A stretch of DNA of 64,000 nt from Bacillota bacterium (GCA_023416585.1 JAEZHM010000091.1:1-64000), one strand, 5' to 3'. Positions 50,926 through 60,259 are shown, counted from the stretch's first letter. Translations and numbers: made by a program. The notes: generated from the sequence alone by a model not told the origin.

Positions 50926-53205
50926 TTACTCAGCCTCCTTTTTGGAATGCAGCCCGATATATGCCTGCCCCAGGGCCAGGCCGCCGTCCCCCGGGGAAAC
51001 CATATGATTCATATATACCTCAAAACCGGCCCTTTCAAGCAGCGGCACCGTATGTTCCGTTAGGATACGGTTCAAAAATACGCCGCCGCCAAGGGCGATT
51101 TTGCATATGCCATATTTTGAAGAAAGCTTTTCGCACATGGCTTCAATCAACCGACAGATGGTAATATGGAACCGGTAGGCCAGATTATCCGCATCGCCGC
51201 CTTTTTCCCTTAATGAACAAATTTCCCGGATACAGGTGGAAAGGTGGGCAATATACTGACCGTCTTCCTCATAGATATCAAAGGGGAAAGGCTCTGCCAC
51301 CAAGCTGTTTTGCTTTGCATAATTGGCCGCCGTGCTTTCCAGCTCTATGGCGCACTGGCCGTCGTACTGCGATTCCGAACATATGTTAAGGAGGGCGCTT
51401 ACGCCGTCGAACACGCGGCCCATGCTGGAGGAACGGATGATGTTTACCTGATGATTTATGGCGGCGTAAACAAGCTCTTCCCGGCTGCTGGAGGGTGGAA
51501 GCCCTGCGTCAAACTTTAGGCAAGCCGCGCTTTTCCAGCCCTTATGTACAGATTCATCGCCGCCGAGCATATGAATGGCTTTTATATGACCGGCTCTAAT
51601 AAACCGGTCCTTTGATGCGATGAGAAACTCACCGCCCCATATCGTACCGTCCGTGCCGTAGCCTGTGCCGTCGAAGGAGACGCCGATCACCGTATCTGTG
51701 ATTTGATACTCCGCCATCACGGCGGCTGTATGGGCAAAGTGATGCTGCACCATCAAAAGCGGCAATCCGAGGCTTTTTGCAAACCTGGTGGATTCATACT
51801 CCGGGTGCATGTCGCATACTGCAAGCTCTGGCTTAATGTGAAGCAGCGACTGCATGTCGGAAACGGTTTCCCGATACACCCCGGTTGTTTCCAAACTATC
51901 CAGGCTCCCAATTTCCTGGGAAGGGTACAGGTATCCCTCCCGATACAGGCATACGGTGTTTTTTTCCTGGGCGCCTAAGGCCAACAAGGGAGGTCTGCCA
52001 TCCAAGGCAGGGAAGGACAACGGCGTATAGCCCCGCGCCCGGCGTATCATTTGGACCTGATGAAGTATCACCTGAGCCACCGAGTCATCCAGCCGCCTTA
52101 AGATCTCCCGGTCATGATACAGAACACCGGCCAACTCGCCGTGATGCTCAAAAAACGGGAGCATTTGGGAATCATCCTTGATAATCGGCAGGGAGGTTAA
52201 GTTGGCGCTGGTCATGATCAGCGGCCCGGTTTGATGAAGAATCAGTTGCTGCAGTGGTGTATAGGGGAGGAAAGCCCCAAGATAAGGGCTGCTGGTATAA
52301 ACACCTTTTAAGATAGGGGAGGGCTTGCGCGGGATGAGCACGATAGGACGGGCGGAGCTTGTAAGCAAATCCTCTTCCTTTTTTGTTACGTCGCAATACT
52401 CCTTTATTTCCGCTATGTTTTCAAACATGACGGCAAAAGGTTTACACTCCCGTCCTTTTAAGATGCGCAGCCTCGCTATTGCATCCTCATCGAAGGGGGA
52501 ACATGCGAAATGATATCCGCCGATACCCTTGATGGCGACAATCTTCTTGTTTTGAAGATCTTCTATTGCCTTTTTAAGCGCGGAGCTCCCATCCTTAAGC
52601 TCATTCCTGTCGCGGTAAAAAAGCGTGGGACCGCAACGGTTGCAGCAGACCGTTTGAGCGTGATAGCGCCTGTCTTCCGGCTCTTTATACTGCGTGCCGC
52701 ACAAGGTGCACATAGGAAAACCGTCCATGGACGTGTTTATCCTGTCATAGGGGATGCAGCGCATGATAGTGTATCGCGGGCCGCAGTTTGTACAACTGAT
52801 GAATGGATTCAAATAGCGGGGATCGCCAGGTGTATACAATTCCCGCAGGCAGTCTTTGCAAACTGCAAGATCGGGAGTGGGCATCACCGGACCTTCACCC
52901 TCATGGCCGCTTTCCAGAATTGCAAAGTCGGCGGGGAATTCCTCCCCACCAGGAAACGGCTGTATATGATGGCGGAGGCTGCTGATATGGCTGCCTTCCG
53001 GTTTGCGCACCTCTATAGCCCGAATGAAGCGCGCCAGGTTATCTTCATCTCCGGCTGCTTCGATGACCACATGGCCCGTCACGTTTTTGACCGAGCCTGA
53101 AAGATGAAATTCCTTGGCCAACCGTGCAACATACGGCCGGAAACCCACACCTTGCACTACGCCATAGATCTCGATAATTGACTTTACAGCCTGGACCTTA
53201 GCCAT
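50926..53205 (-). CDS. hypF: Carbamoyltransferase HypF
   Basis: This 759-residue multi-domain protein uses carbamoyl phosphate and ATP to carbamoylate HypE. Domains in order are an acylphosphatase domain (VQGVGFRPYVARLAKEFHLS) at 1-95, two zinc finger pairs (CKDCLREL, CTNCGPRYT, CTLCGTQYK, CCNRCGPTL) at about 115-195, a YrdC-like domain (IVAIKGIGGYHFACSPFDED) and a Kae1-like domain with HHFAHTAAVMAEY. It overlaps hypB by 22 bp. Confidence 0.96.
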   Translation of the reverse strand: MAKVQAVKSIIEIYGVVQGVGFRPYVARLAKEFHLSGSVKNVTGHVVIEAAGDEDNLARFIRAIEVRKPEGSHISSLRHHIQPFPGGEEFPADFAILESGHEGEGPVMPTPDLAVCKDCLRELYTPGDPRYLNPFISCTNCGPRYTIMRCIPYDRINTSMDGFPMCTLCGTQYKEPEDRRYHAQTVCCNRCGPTLFYRDRNELKDGSSALKKAIEDLQNKKIVAIKGIGGYHFACSPFDEDAIARLRILKGRECKPFAVMFENIAEIKEYCDVTKKEEDLLTSSARPIVLIPRKPSPILKGVYTSSPYLGAFLPYTPLQQLILHQTGPLIMTSANLTSLPIIKDDSQMLPFFEHHGELAGVLYHDREILRRLDDSVAQVILHQVQMIRRARGYTPLSFPALDGRPPLLALGAQEKNTVCLYREGYLYPSQEIGSLDSLETTGVYRETVSDMQSLLHIKPELAVCDMHPEYESTRFAKSLGLPLLMVQHHFAHTAAVMAEYQITDTVIGVSFDGTGYGTDGTIWGGEFLIASKDRFIRAGHIKAIHMLGGDESVHKGWKSAACLKFDAGLPPSSSREELVYAAINHQVNIIRSSSMGRVFDGVSALLNICSESQYDGQCAIELESTAANYAKQNSLVAEPFPFDIYEEDGQYIAHLSTCIREICSLREKGGDADNLAYRFHITICRLIEAMCEKLSSKYGICKIALGGGVFLNRILTEHTVPLLERAGFEVYMNHMVSPGDGGLALGQAYIGLHSKKEAE

Positions 53206-53831
53206 TGAACAACCTCTTGGAAGCCTTCGTCCGTTTTTGCGGATACTGGGAATATCGGAGCATCAGGATTCAGCGCACGGACACCCTTTGTAAAGTACTC
53301 CATGTCAAAATCCACGTAGGGCATAAGGTCTGCCTTGTTGATTAGGATTGCTGCCGCTTTTTCAAAGGCCAGCGGGTATTTGTAGGGCTTGTCCGCCCCC
53401 TCGGCCACCGTTATGATCAGCAGCTTGATGTTTTCACCGATGTTGAACTCGGCGGGACACACGAGGTTGCCTATATTTTCAATAAAAAGTATGCCTTTTT
53501 GATCCAGCGTAAGCTTATTCAGTGTATTCTCGATCAGTACGCCATCGATGTGGCAGGCACCCCCAGTGTGGATCTGAACGGCTTCAATATTCAGCTTCTT
53601 CAGTTTTTCCGTATCGATGTCCGATTGGATATCCCCCTCAATAACATAAGGCTTGACTCCCTCCAGGCCGCTGATGATGCGGATCAGACTGGATGTTTTG
53701 CCAACACCGGGTGCGCCGATGACGTTCACGGCATAAATGCCCTTTTTGCTCAGGCGGTTTTGTATCCCCTCCGCAATGCGGTCATTTTCCGCATTGATAT
53801 TTTCCATGATGGTGATGTCCTTGGAACTCAT
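53184..53831 (-). CDS. hypB: Hydrogenase nickel incorporation GTPase HypB
   Basis: This 215-residue SIMIBI GTPase has the P-loop GAPGVGKTSSLIR, the metal-site region HTGGACHIDG and switch region LFIENIGNLVCPAEF. NKAD near 165 gives guanine specificity. It has no N-terminal histidine-rich nickel store. It hands Ni to the large subunit with HypA. It is 111 bp after hypA, a gap holding repeats. The end overlaps hypF. Confidence 0.96.
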   Translation of the reverse strand: MSSKDITIMENINAENDRIAEGIQNRLSKKGIYAVNVIGAPGVGKTSSLIRIISGLEGVKPYVIEGDIQSDIDTEKLKKLNIEAVQIHTGGACHIDGVLIENTLNKLTLDQKGILFIENIGNLVCPAEFNIGENIKLLIITVAEGADKPYKYPLAFEKAAAILINKADLMPYVDFDMEYFTKGVRALNPDAPIFPVSAKTDEGFQEVVQWLRSRL

Positions 53832-53880
53832 AATGTTCGTTTCCTTTCCTTGATTTCGGTTGGCATCTTGTAAGCCATCT

Positions 53881-53948
53881 CTTAAAGAATAACGATGCTA
53901 CTTATTCTTTGAGGGTCACGTTTTGATAAATAACAATGTTACTCATCC
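53881..53948. repeat. Inverted and direct repeats in the hypA-hypB spacer
   Basis: CTTAAAGAATAA (53881-53892) pairs with TTATTCTTTGAG (53902-53913) around nine bases. On the plus strand AATAACGATGCTACTTATTC (53889-53908) is echoed by AATAACAATGTTACTCATCC (53929-53948), about 14 of 20 identical. The gap is the only sizeable one in the hyp operon. It could be an mRNA processing or metal-responsive site. Confidence 0.55.
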
Positions 53949-54287
53949 TTCCAACTCTACGCTCTCCACATAAAACTCGTTGCCTATATCTGTGGGAGAC
54001 CCCAATGAACCGCAATCAGGACATGCAAAGGAAAAGAGGGGCCGCTGAAAATTCCTTCCACATAATGGACAGTGCATTTCCGCTTTGATAAGGCGAACAA
54101 AAAGTTTAGCCCCTTGGGCTATCGTATCTTTTGCGATCATGTCAAAGTACATTTGAACAGACTCGGGAATGATGCTGGTATTTTCGCCCACTACAAGATG
54201 CACGGTGTTCACTTTCACAGCGCCATGTATAAGCGCCGCGTCGTTTACGATATTCACGATTTGCTTGGTGAGGCCGTATTCATGCAT
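53943..54287 (-). CDS. hypA: Hydrogenase nickel incorporation protein HypA
   Basis: This 114-residue protein starts MHEYGLTKQI, with the Ni-binding MHE sequence. The chosen ATG (54287) places His at position 2; a frame from 54293 would not. The zinc site is the CPLC...CPDC pair around residue 75-90 (MHCPLCGRNFQRPLFSFA). GGAGAA lies before the start. It is the first gene of the hyp operon, with a promoter at 54342. Confidence 0.95.
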   Translation of the reverse strand: MHEYGLTKQIVNIVNDAALIHGAVKVNTVHLVVGENTSIIPESVQMYFDMIAKDTIAQGAKLFVRLIKAEMHCPLCGRNFQRPLFSFACPDCGSLGSPTDIGNEFYVESVELEG

Positions 54288-54341
54288 CAGCACGGTTCTC
54301 CTTCATGTCGGGCTTTACATAAGGCAAGGCCGGGCACAGCC

Positions 54342-54370
54342 ATTATATACGTAATGCCAGGCGGATTCAA
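54342..54370 (-). promoter_or_regulatory. Sigma-A promoter of the hyp operon
   Basis: On the minus strand TTGAAT (54365-54370), 17 bases, then TATAAT (54342-54347), four and six of six matches, 55 bp before hypA. Confidence 0.75.
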
Positions 54371-54543
54371 GATGTCGTAAGGGAGGAACCGGAAGCAGGC
54401 GAGAAAGGCACAGCAACGGATATTCTAAAAAACCTATTGCCCAAGCCATATCAGCAGCGTATATGAAAAGAATGAATAGCTGAACTGTAAGTTTGTTAAA
54501 GATATATTTATCAAAAAGTACACATAATGTGGTGGCGGTGCCA
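54371..54543. other. Divergent intergenic region between hyp and hydrogenase operons
   Basis: The stretch between the two opposing promoters carries no gene or RNA gene that I recognise. It probably holds shared regulatory sites, none identified. Confidence 0.4.
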
Positions 54544-54572
54544 TTGACGGAATCCATATACGGAACTATAAT
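54544..54572 (+). promoter_or_regulatory. Sigma-A promoter of the hydrogenase operon
   Basis: TTGACG (54544-54549), 17 bases, then TATAAT (54567-54572), five and six of six matches. Transcription would begin near 54579, leaving about 100 nt of leader. Confidence 0.8.
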
Positions 54573-54589
54573 GGAGTTCGGTTTTTGGG

Positions 54590-54621
54590 GGCGCCGCAGC
54601 AGGTAACTGCTTTCCGGCGCC
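54590..54621 (+). promoter_or_regulatory. GC-rich hairpin in the hydrogenase leader
   Basis: GGCGCCG (54590-54596) pairs with CGGCGCC (54615-54621), and inside it AGCAG (54598-54602) pairs with CTGCT (54607-54611) on a GTAA loop. No T-run follows, so it is not a terminator. A smaller GCGG/CCGC stem comes after it. It could protect the mRNA 5' end or be regulatory. Confidence 0.5.
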
Positions 54622-54677
54622 TTGAACATGCGGAGGTATACCGCTGAACGATGCCATGATATTATTTGGGGGTATAT

Positions 54678-56120
54678 GTGGAAATGGCAAGTCAGACCCT
54701 GCTTTTGCTTACGGTGTTTGTACCATTGGCGGGCTCAATCCTTCTGCCAGTCGCGGGGAGGATATCTAAAAAGCTTCGTAATGCGCTTGCGATGCTTTTT
54801 GTTCTGGTTCCATTCGGGTTGCTTCTATATATGTTGCCCGCGGCACTTTCGCAAACGCCGCCGTATTTCAGCGTTTCGCTTCCGCTTGGGCTGAGTTTCG
54901 GTTTTCTGGCGGATGGCCTGGCTGTATTTATGGCTCTGGCTTCCTCCTTCCTGGGTCTTATCATCGTGCTGTACTCCTACGGTTATGTGACCAATGCTGA
55001 AAACCAGAATGAGTATTATCTGGACGTTGTGCTGTTCATAGGGGCCATGATGGGCATCACGCTCACCACCAACCTGATTTTTCTATACGTCTTCTGGGAG
55101 ATATCTGCTGTTTGCTGCTGGCGCCTGATTGGCTTCTTCAGGGAAAAGGAATATGTGCGCCGTGCCAACAAGGCGTTTTTGATCACAGGCATCGGCGCTC
55201 TGATCATGCTTTGCGGGTTTTTGCTAATCTACCAGCAGTACGGCACCATGGACTTGACACTGCTTCGCGGCAAGGAAATTGGGAGCGCAGCGGTGATTTT
55301 GATCCTGTTTGGCATTCTTTCCAAATCAGCTACGCTGCCGCTGCACTCCTGGATTGCGGATGCCGGCGTTGCCCCGACTCCTGCCACGGCCCTTTTGCAT
55401 GCGGCGGTGCTGGTGAAAATCGGTGTGTATGTGTTTGCCAGGCTCTTTGTGGTGAATTTCACACTGGATGCGGTATGGCATACGGCAGTGCCCGTGATCG
55501 CCGCCGTCAGCGCGATACTCTCCGCCGGGGCTGCCATTGCGGAAAATGATATAAAGCGAATTATCGCCTACTCCACCGTAAGCCAGATTGGCTTTATTCT
55601 GCTGGGTTTATCGGTAGGCGGCGAACTGGCGCTGGCCGGGGGACTAACATACATTCTTATGCACGCCATTTCCAAGGCGGGATTGTTCCTGTGCGCGGGC
55701 ATTGTGGAGCATAGCTGCCACACCAAGGATATCCGCAAACTGGGCGGACTTATGAAAACCATGCCTTGGACGGCTGCTTCCTTTTTCCTGTGCGCTTTCT
55801 CGGTCATGGGCATTCCGCCTTTCGGCGGCTTTTTCGCAAAGTATATGGTGGTAAACGGCACGGTGGAGGCGGGCCATCCGTACCTTGCCATGGTATTCAT
55901 TGTTGGCGCCGTGATGACCGTGATCTATCTGCTTCGTGCTTTCGTCAAAGTATTTCTGGGTGATACTAAAATGGAGCACGTTCCTCATGAGGGCAGCGGG
56001 ACCATGGTGTTTTCCGTGGCATTACTGGCAGCGCTTTCCATTTTGAGCGGACTTCTGATTTATTATCCGGCGGGGCTCGTGAACGCAATTGTGCAGCAAA
56101 TGGCGGTGATCGTAAAATGA
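54678..56120 (+). CDS. Energy-converting hydrogenase antiporter-like subunit 1 (NuoL/M/N-like)
   Basis: This roughly 480-residue protein has about 14 membrane helices. Ion-pathway features are a membrane Glu in YVFWEISAVCCW (TM5 type), a Lys in GILSKSATLPLHSWIADAGV and another in LHAAVLVKIGVYVFAR, then NDIKRIIAYSTVSQIGFILL. This places it with Mrp-antiporter/complex I pump subunits. The GTG at 54678 lies six bases after GGGGGT; a TTG at 54666 and ATG at 54684 are alternatives. The stop overlaps the next gene by 4 bp. Confidence 0.88.
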   Translation: MEMASQTLLLLTVFVPLAGSILLPVAGRISKKLRNALAMLFVLVPFGLLLYMLPAALSQTPPYFSVSLPLGLSFGFLADGLAVFMALASSFLGLIIVLYSYGYVTNAENQNEYYLDVVLFIGAMMGITLTTNLIFLYVFWEISAVCCWRLIGFFREKEYVRRANKAFLITGIGALIMLCGFLLIYQQYGTMDLTLLRGKEIGSAAVILILFGILSKSATLPLHSWIADAGVAPTPATALLHAAVLVKIGVYVFARLFVVNFTLDAVWHTAVPVIAAVSAILSAGAAIAENDIKRIIAYSTVSQIGFILLGLSVGGELALAGGLTYILMHAISKAGLFLCAGIVEHSCHTKDIRKLGGLMKTMPWTAASFFLCAFSVMGIPPFGGFFAKYMVVNGTVEAGHPYLAMVFIVGAVMTVIYLLRAFVKVFLGDTKMEHVPHEGSGTMVFSVALLAALSILSGLLIYYPAGLVNAIVQQMAVIVK

Positions 56121-57952
56121 ACGGATCCCTTCTACTTTGGATGATCCTTCTTCCGGCGGCATTTGGCGTTCTGGCACTGCTTACGCCCAAGGGGTTCAAG
56201 GGTGGCAAGGAAGCGGTTATCCTTTTGGGATTTGCCGTGAACTTGGGCATGAACTTTTTCGCCTACGGGAAGGAATTGGTATTCGAGCGGCCCTTCGCTG
56301 GATTTATGATCGATTTTTCCCTGAAATTGTACCATTTCAGCGGTTTCATCCTTTTGAGTGCCGCCGCTTTGTCGTTCTTGGTGGTTTTGTATACTACGGT
56401 ATTTATGAAAGGCAAGACCGGAGCCAAGCTGTTTTACGCCTGCATGCTGTTCACCTTAGCGCTGGTAAACGGCGCTGTGCTGGCCAACAACCTTGCAGTG
56501 ATGCTCTTCTTCTGGGAAGGCATACTGGCTACCATGTTCGTTTTGATCATGCAAGGCGGAAAAAAGGCCTATAAAACCTCCGTCAAGGCGGTAATCATCG
56601 CGGGCCTAACCGACCTTACGATGATGCTGGGAATCGGTCTGATCGGGTACCTTGCCAAGACTCTGACCATGGATCAAATTCGCCTTCCCATAACAGGGTG
56701 GGGGACTTTGGCGTTTATTTTGCTGATGGTGGGCGCTGTTTCGAAGGCGGGATCCATGCCCTTCCATACTTGGATTCCCGATGCGGCGGATGATGCTCCA
56801 ATGCCCTTTTTATCCTTCCTGCCGGGCACATTGGAAAAGCTGCTGGGTATATACCTTTTGACCAGGGTTTGCTTGGACCTGTTTGAGTTTACCCATGGTT
56901 CGCCCATGAGCTTAATCCTTATGATCATGGGCGCGGCCACAGTAGTTTTCGCGGTGATGATGGCACTTGTGCAGAAGGATTTCAAGCGTCTTTTGTCCTA
57001 CCACGCCATCAGCCAGGTGGGGTACATGATGCTGGGCATCGGCACAGGCCTGCCTATTGGCATTATGGGCGGCATTTTCCACATGCTGAACCATGCCGTG
57101 TACAAGTGCTGCTTGTTCTTTACTGCCGGTGCGGTGGAAAAGCAGACCGGTACCACAGATCTTAATAAGGTAGGCGGACTTGGAAAAAAGATGCCGATTA
57201 CCTTCATCTGTTTTATTGTAGCGGCTGCCTCTATTGCCGGCTTCCCGCTTACCAACGGCTTTTTCTCCAAGGAAATGATTTTTGACGCGGCTCTTGAAAC
57301 CAATGTGGTGCTGTATATCGCAGCGGCCGTCGGTGCGTTCTTCACTGCCGTTTCCTTCCTGAAGCTGGGTCATGCCGCTTTCCTTGGTAAACCTGCGAAG
57401 GAAACCGAAAAAGTCAAGGAAGCTCCAGTTCTCATGCTCATCCCCATGATCGTGCTGGCCGTGGCCTGCCTGGTGTTGGGCTTTTCCAAGAACTTTATGA
57501 TCGGTCATGTATTGCAGCCGATTCTTGGGGATACCGTGATGGCGGGCGAATATAATGGCGGAGCGACCAACTGGCTGCTTGTTGGGATTTCCGTGGCTTC
57601 GCTGCTTCTGGCAGCCTTTGACCACTACCGCGGCTTTAAAAGAACAGGCGCAGGGCTTTCTTCTGCGGACCATTATCACGATGCACCTGTGCTGAAAACC
57701 GTGTACGGCTGGGCGTCTAAAAAGTACTTTGATCCCTACCATCTGGGCGGGTACTTGATCCGGGGTTATGCAACGCTGTCTCTCAAGATCAACGATGGGA
57801 TCAGCTGGTTTTACGATGTTGCAGTGGTGCGTATTGTGGGCTGGCTTTCCATGCTGGTCAAATGGGCGCACAACGGCAGCCAGTCGCGCTATGTGCTATG
57901 GATACTCTGCGGCGTAGTAGCGGTCACCGCTATGTACCTCTTGTCTATGTAA
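56117..57952 (+). CDS. Energy-converting hydrogenase antiporter-like subunit 2 (NuoL-like)
   Basis: This 611-residue integral membrane protein has a Glu in MLFFWEGILATMFVLI and a Lys in MVGAVSKAGSMPFHTWIPDA. The third site differs from the usual ALLHAAxxVK: it reads PMPFLSFLPGTLEKLLGIYL, keeping Lys. QKDFKRLLSYHAISQVGYM follows. The extra 120 residues at the C-terminus (ASKKYFDPYHLGGYLIRGYA, then a terminal helix VLWILCGVVAVTAMYLLSM) recall the NuoL C-terminal arm. It is the second of three pump subunits. Confidence 0.88.
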   Translation: MNGSLLLWMILLPAAFGVLALLTPKGFKGGKEAVILLGFAVNLGMNFFAYGKELVFERPFAGFMIDFSLKLYHFSGFILLSAAALSFLVVLYTTVFMKGKTGAKLFYACMLFTLALVNGAVLANNLAVMLFFWEGILATMFVLIMQGGKKAYKTSVKAVIIAGLTDLTMMLGIGLIGYLAKTLTMDQIRLPITGWGTLAFILLMVGAVSKAGSMPFHTWIPDAADDAPMPFLSFLPGTLEKLLGIYLLTRVCLDLFEFTHGSPMSLILMIMGAATVVFAVMMALVQKDFKRLLSYHAISQVGYMMLGIGTGLPIGIMGGIFHMLNHAVYKCCLFFTAGAVEKQTGTTDLNKVGGLGKKMPITFICFIVAAASIAGFPLTNGFFSKEMIFDAALETNVVLYIAAAVGAFFTAVSFLKLGHAAFLGKPAKETEKVKEAPVLMLIPMIVLAVACLVLGFSKNFMIGHVLQPILGDTVMAGEYNGGATNWLLVGISVASLLLAAFDHYRGFKRTGAGLSSADHYHDAPVLKTVYGWASKKYFDPYHLGGYLIRGYATLSLKINDGISWFYDVAVVRIVGWLSMLVKWAHNGSQSRYVLWILCGVVAVTAMYLLSM

Positions 57953-57997
57953 GCCGGAAGTTGTGCGCCTTAGCGCGAATTGTAGGAGGGAAGTTAA

Positions 57998-59413
57998 GTG
58001 CCGCTTCTTTTTATAGCGATTCCCCTTGCGGCGATAGTGGTCCTGAATATTTTTTATACGATGATCGACCGCCGGGCCGCCATGTGGGCAGGTATGGGTG
58101 TTGGGCTTTTCCAGCTTGTATATGCCTGTATCGACATAAGCCGCTGCATAAACACAGGGGCTGCCATCCGGTCAGACTTTTTTGCTTCCTTTACGGTGGA
58201 CTTATTCAGTGCTGTGGTACTTGTCATCATCGGGCTCATCTCCTTCATCACGCTGATTGTGGCCGGGGCTACGGTGCATACATCCCGGTTCAACTTCGGC
58301 AGCGCCGTGCTGCTTTTGATGATGGGCATGAACGGTGTGGTGATGGTTACCGATGTGTTCAGCCTTTATGTGTTCATTGAGGTAACTGCATCCGCCTCGT
58401 TCCTTTTAATCGCCATCAACAAAAAGCGTGACGAGCTGGAAGGCGCTTTCAAGTACTACATGATGTCGGCTGTAGCCACCATCATGATGCTGATCGCTAT
58501 TGCGCTTTTGTTCGCCCTGACGGGGGGCACGTCCTTTGCAGTTATTTCATCTTATGTGCAAGCCCACCAGGCATCTCAGCCTGTTGCGCTGATTATTGCT
58601 TTTATTCTCTTCACTGTGGCGCTTTCCATCAAGTCCGGCGTTGTTCCCTTTCATACATGGGTGCCGGATGCCCACTCCTCCGCACCTTCGCCTGTGTCTG
58701 TGATGCTTGCCGGTGTTGTCATCAAGGTTTCAGGCGTTTACGCGCTGATGCGAATTTACCGGGACGTGTTTTTGAACAATCCTGCACTGGGAAGCGTGCT
58801 TGCCATATTGGGTCTTCTGTCTATCGCGGTGGGCGCGCTTGGGGCCATTGGTCAGACCGATATCAAGAGGATGCTGGCGTTTTCGAGTGTCAGTCAGATC
58901 GGGTATATAATTCTTGGGGCTTCCACCGGCTCCGCATTAGGATTTGTGGGCGCAGTGATGCACTTTTTCAACCATGCCACCTTCAAGTCGCTCCTGTTTG
59001 TAGACGCTGCGGCAATTCTGCACCAGACCGGCACCAGGGATATGGATCAGATGGGTGGCCTGGCACAAAAGATGCCGGTGACGGGTGTAAGTTCTGTCCT
59101 TGGGCTTTTGTCTATGGCGGGCATTCCACCGTTGTCGGGCTTCTGGAGCAAGCTTGTGATCGTGATGGCTGTATGGCAGGTTTCGCCGGGACTGGCCATT
59201 GCGGCACTTTGCTTAAGCGCCCTGACGCTTGCGTACTTCCTGATTTTGCAGAAGAAAGTGTTCTTCGGCAAAGTTGCGCCCAATATGCTGGAAGTCCGCG
59301 AATGCGGCAGCAGCATGCAGTTTGTGCAGGTGCTCCTGTCTGCCGTCAACGTGCTGGCCGGGATTCTGTTCCCACTCCTGTTTGTGTTCTTCCAAGGCAA
59401 GGGCCTTATTTGA
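57998..59413 (+). CDS. Energy-converting hydrogenase antiporter-like subunit 3 (NuoN/MrpD-like)
   Basis: This 471-residue protein has about 13-14 helices. It has VFSLYVFIEVTASASFLLIA (Glu), VALSIKSGVVPFHTWVPDAH (Lys and HxWxPDAH), SAPSPVSVMLAGVVIKVSGV (Lys) and QTDIKRMLAFSSVSQIGYI. It starts with GTG after GGAGGGAAG, 45 bp after the preceding gene. It is the most canonical of the three pump subunits. Confidence 0.9.
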   Translation: MPLLFIAIPLAAIVVLNIFYTMIDRRAAMWAGMGVGLFQLVYACIDISRCINTGAAIRSDFFASFTVDLFSAVVLVIIGLISFITLIVAGATVHTSRFNFGSAVLLLMMGMNGVVMVTDVFSLYVFIEVTASASFLLIAINKKRDELEGAFKYYMMSAVATIMMLIAIALLFALTGGTSFAVISSYVQAHQASQPVALIIAFILFTVALSIKSGVVPFHTWVPDAHSSAPSPVSVMLAGVVIKVSGVYALMRIYRDVFLNNPALGSVLAILGLLSIAVGALGAIGQTDIKRMLAFSSVSQIGYIILGASTGSALGFVGAVMHFFNHATFKSLLFVDAAAILHQTGTRDMDQMGGLAQKMPVTGVSSVLGLLSMAGIPPLSGFWSKLVIVMAVWQVSPGLAIAALCLSALTLAYFLILQKKVFFGKVAPNMLEVRECGSSMQFVQVLLSAVNVLAGILFPLLFVFFQGKGLI

Positions 59414-59441
59414 CCGCTTCCTACGATTCGATGGAGAGTGA

Positions 59442-59954
59442 TTGCGCTTGAACCTGACGGTGATGATTCCATTGCTTGCTGGCCTGGTGGTTTCCGCCAT
59501 GGTGTGCATTATGATAAGGGACCTATTGAAGGCTTCCATCGCTCTGGCGGTGGTAAGCGCGATTCTAGCAATCATCCTGTTCCTGCTGGACGCGCCTTTG
59601 GCGGCTGTGTTTGAACTTTCCGTCTGCGCGGGGCTTATAACGGTGGTTTTCATCAGCGCTATCAGTATGACACGGATCAGAAGCAAGGAAGAGGTCGCAC
59701 AAATGGAAAAGGAAAGGCGCAAGCGGTTTGCTCTGCTGCCTGTCATCCTGATCGTTCTTCTGGCTGGTGCGCTGTTTGCCATCTGGCCGCATCTTAACGC
59801 GCTGATTCCATACAACGCAGCACCGCTTAGCTCAGCCACAGAGCAGAACTTCTTCTGGAATGAGCGGCAAGTGGATCTGCTGGGGCAGATCATCATCATA
59901 CTGGCCGGGGTGTACGGCGTACTGATCTTTTTCAAGGAGCGTGACGCGAAATGA
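59442..59954 (+). CDS. NuoJ-like membrane subunit
   Basis: This 170-residue protein has five hydrophobic segments, including VMIPLLAGLVVSAMVCIMIR, ALAVVSAILAIILFLL and FELSVCAGLITVVFISAISM, the NuoJ/MbhD-like region. A basic loop (EKERRKRFALLPVI) and the C-terminal LGQIIIILAGVYGVLIFFKE follow. The start is a TTG at 59442 or 59448, both near GGAGAGTGA. It overlaps the next gene. Confidence 0.85.
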   Translation: MRLNLTVMIPLLAGLVVSAMVCIMIRDLLKASIALAVVSAILAIILFLLDAPLAAVFELSVCAGLITVVFISAISMTRIRSKEEVAQMEKERRKRFALLPVILIVLLAGALFAIWPHLNALIPYNAAPLSSATEQNFFWNERQVDLLGQIIIILAGVYGVLIFFKERDAK

Positions 59955-60259
59955 CACTTTTGTTTACTCTTTTCATCATTGCCGCGCTGCTGCTGCTCGC
60001 CATAGGTTTTTACAGCATGGTGGTGACCCGCAACCTGATGCGGATCCTGATTTCGGTGGAAATACTAGTAAAAGCAGTGACACTACTCATGATCGGCGCT
60101 GGCTATATGACCGGAAACATGGCCGCCGCCCAGGCGTATGTTGTATCGATCATCGTCATTGAGGTCATGATCCTGGTGGTGTCGGTAGGCATCCTCTTTG
60201 GGGTGTACAAGTCCAACGGCACACTGGACACCACTAAATTGAACAATTTGAAAGGATAG
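59951..60259 (+). CDS. NuoK-like membrane subunit
   Basis: This 102-residue protein has three helices: the first near LFIIAALLLLAIGFYSM, then RNLMRILISVEILVKAVTLL with the membrane Glu of NuoK/MrpC, and the third VVSIIVIEVMILVVSVGILF with a second Glu. These acidic residues form part of the proton path in complex I. The ATG overlaps the previous stop (ATGA). Confidence 0.9.
   Translation: MTLLFTLFIIAALLLLAIGFYSMVVTRNLMRILISVEILVKAVTLLMIGAGYMTGNMAAAQAYVVSIIVIEVMILVVSVGILFGVYKSNGTLDTTKLNNLKG

Noticed and set aside
54590..54621. Hydrogenase leader hairpin as intrinsic terminator or known riboswitch
   Set aside because: T residues lie before, not after, the stem on the plus strand, and no conserved riboswitch core (Moco, NiCo, fluoride, THF) could be recognised.
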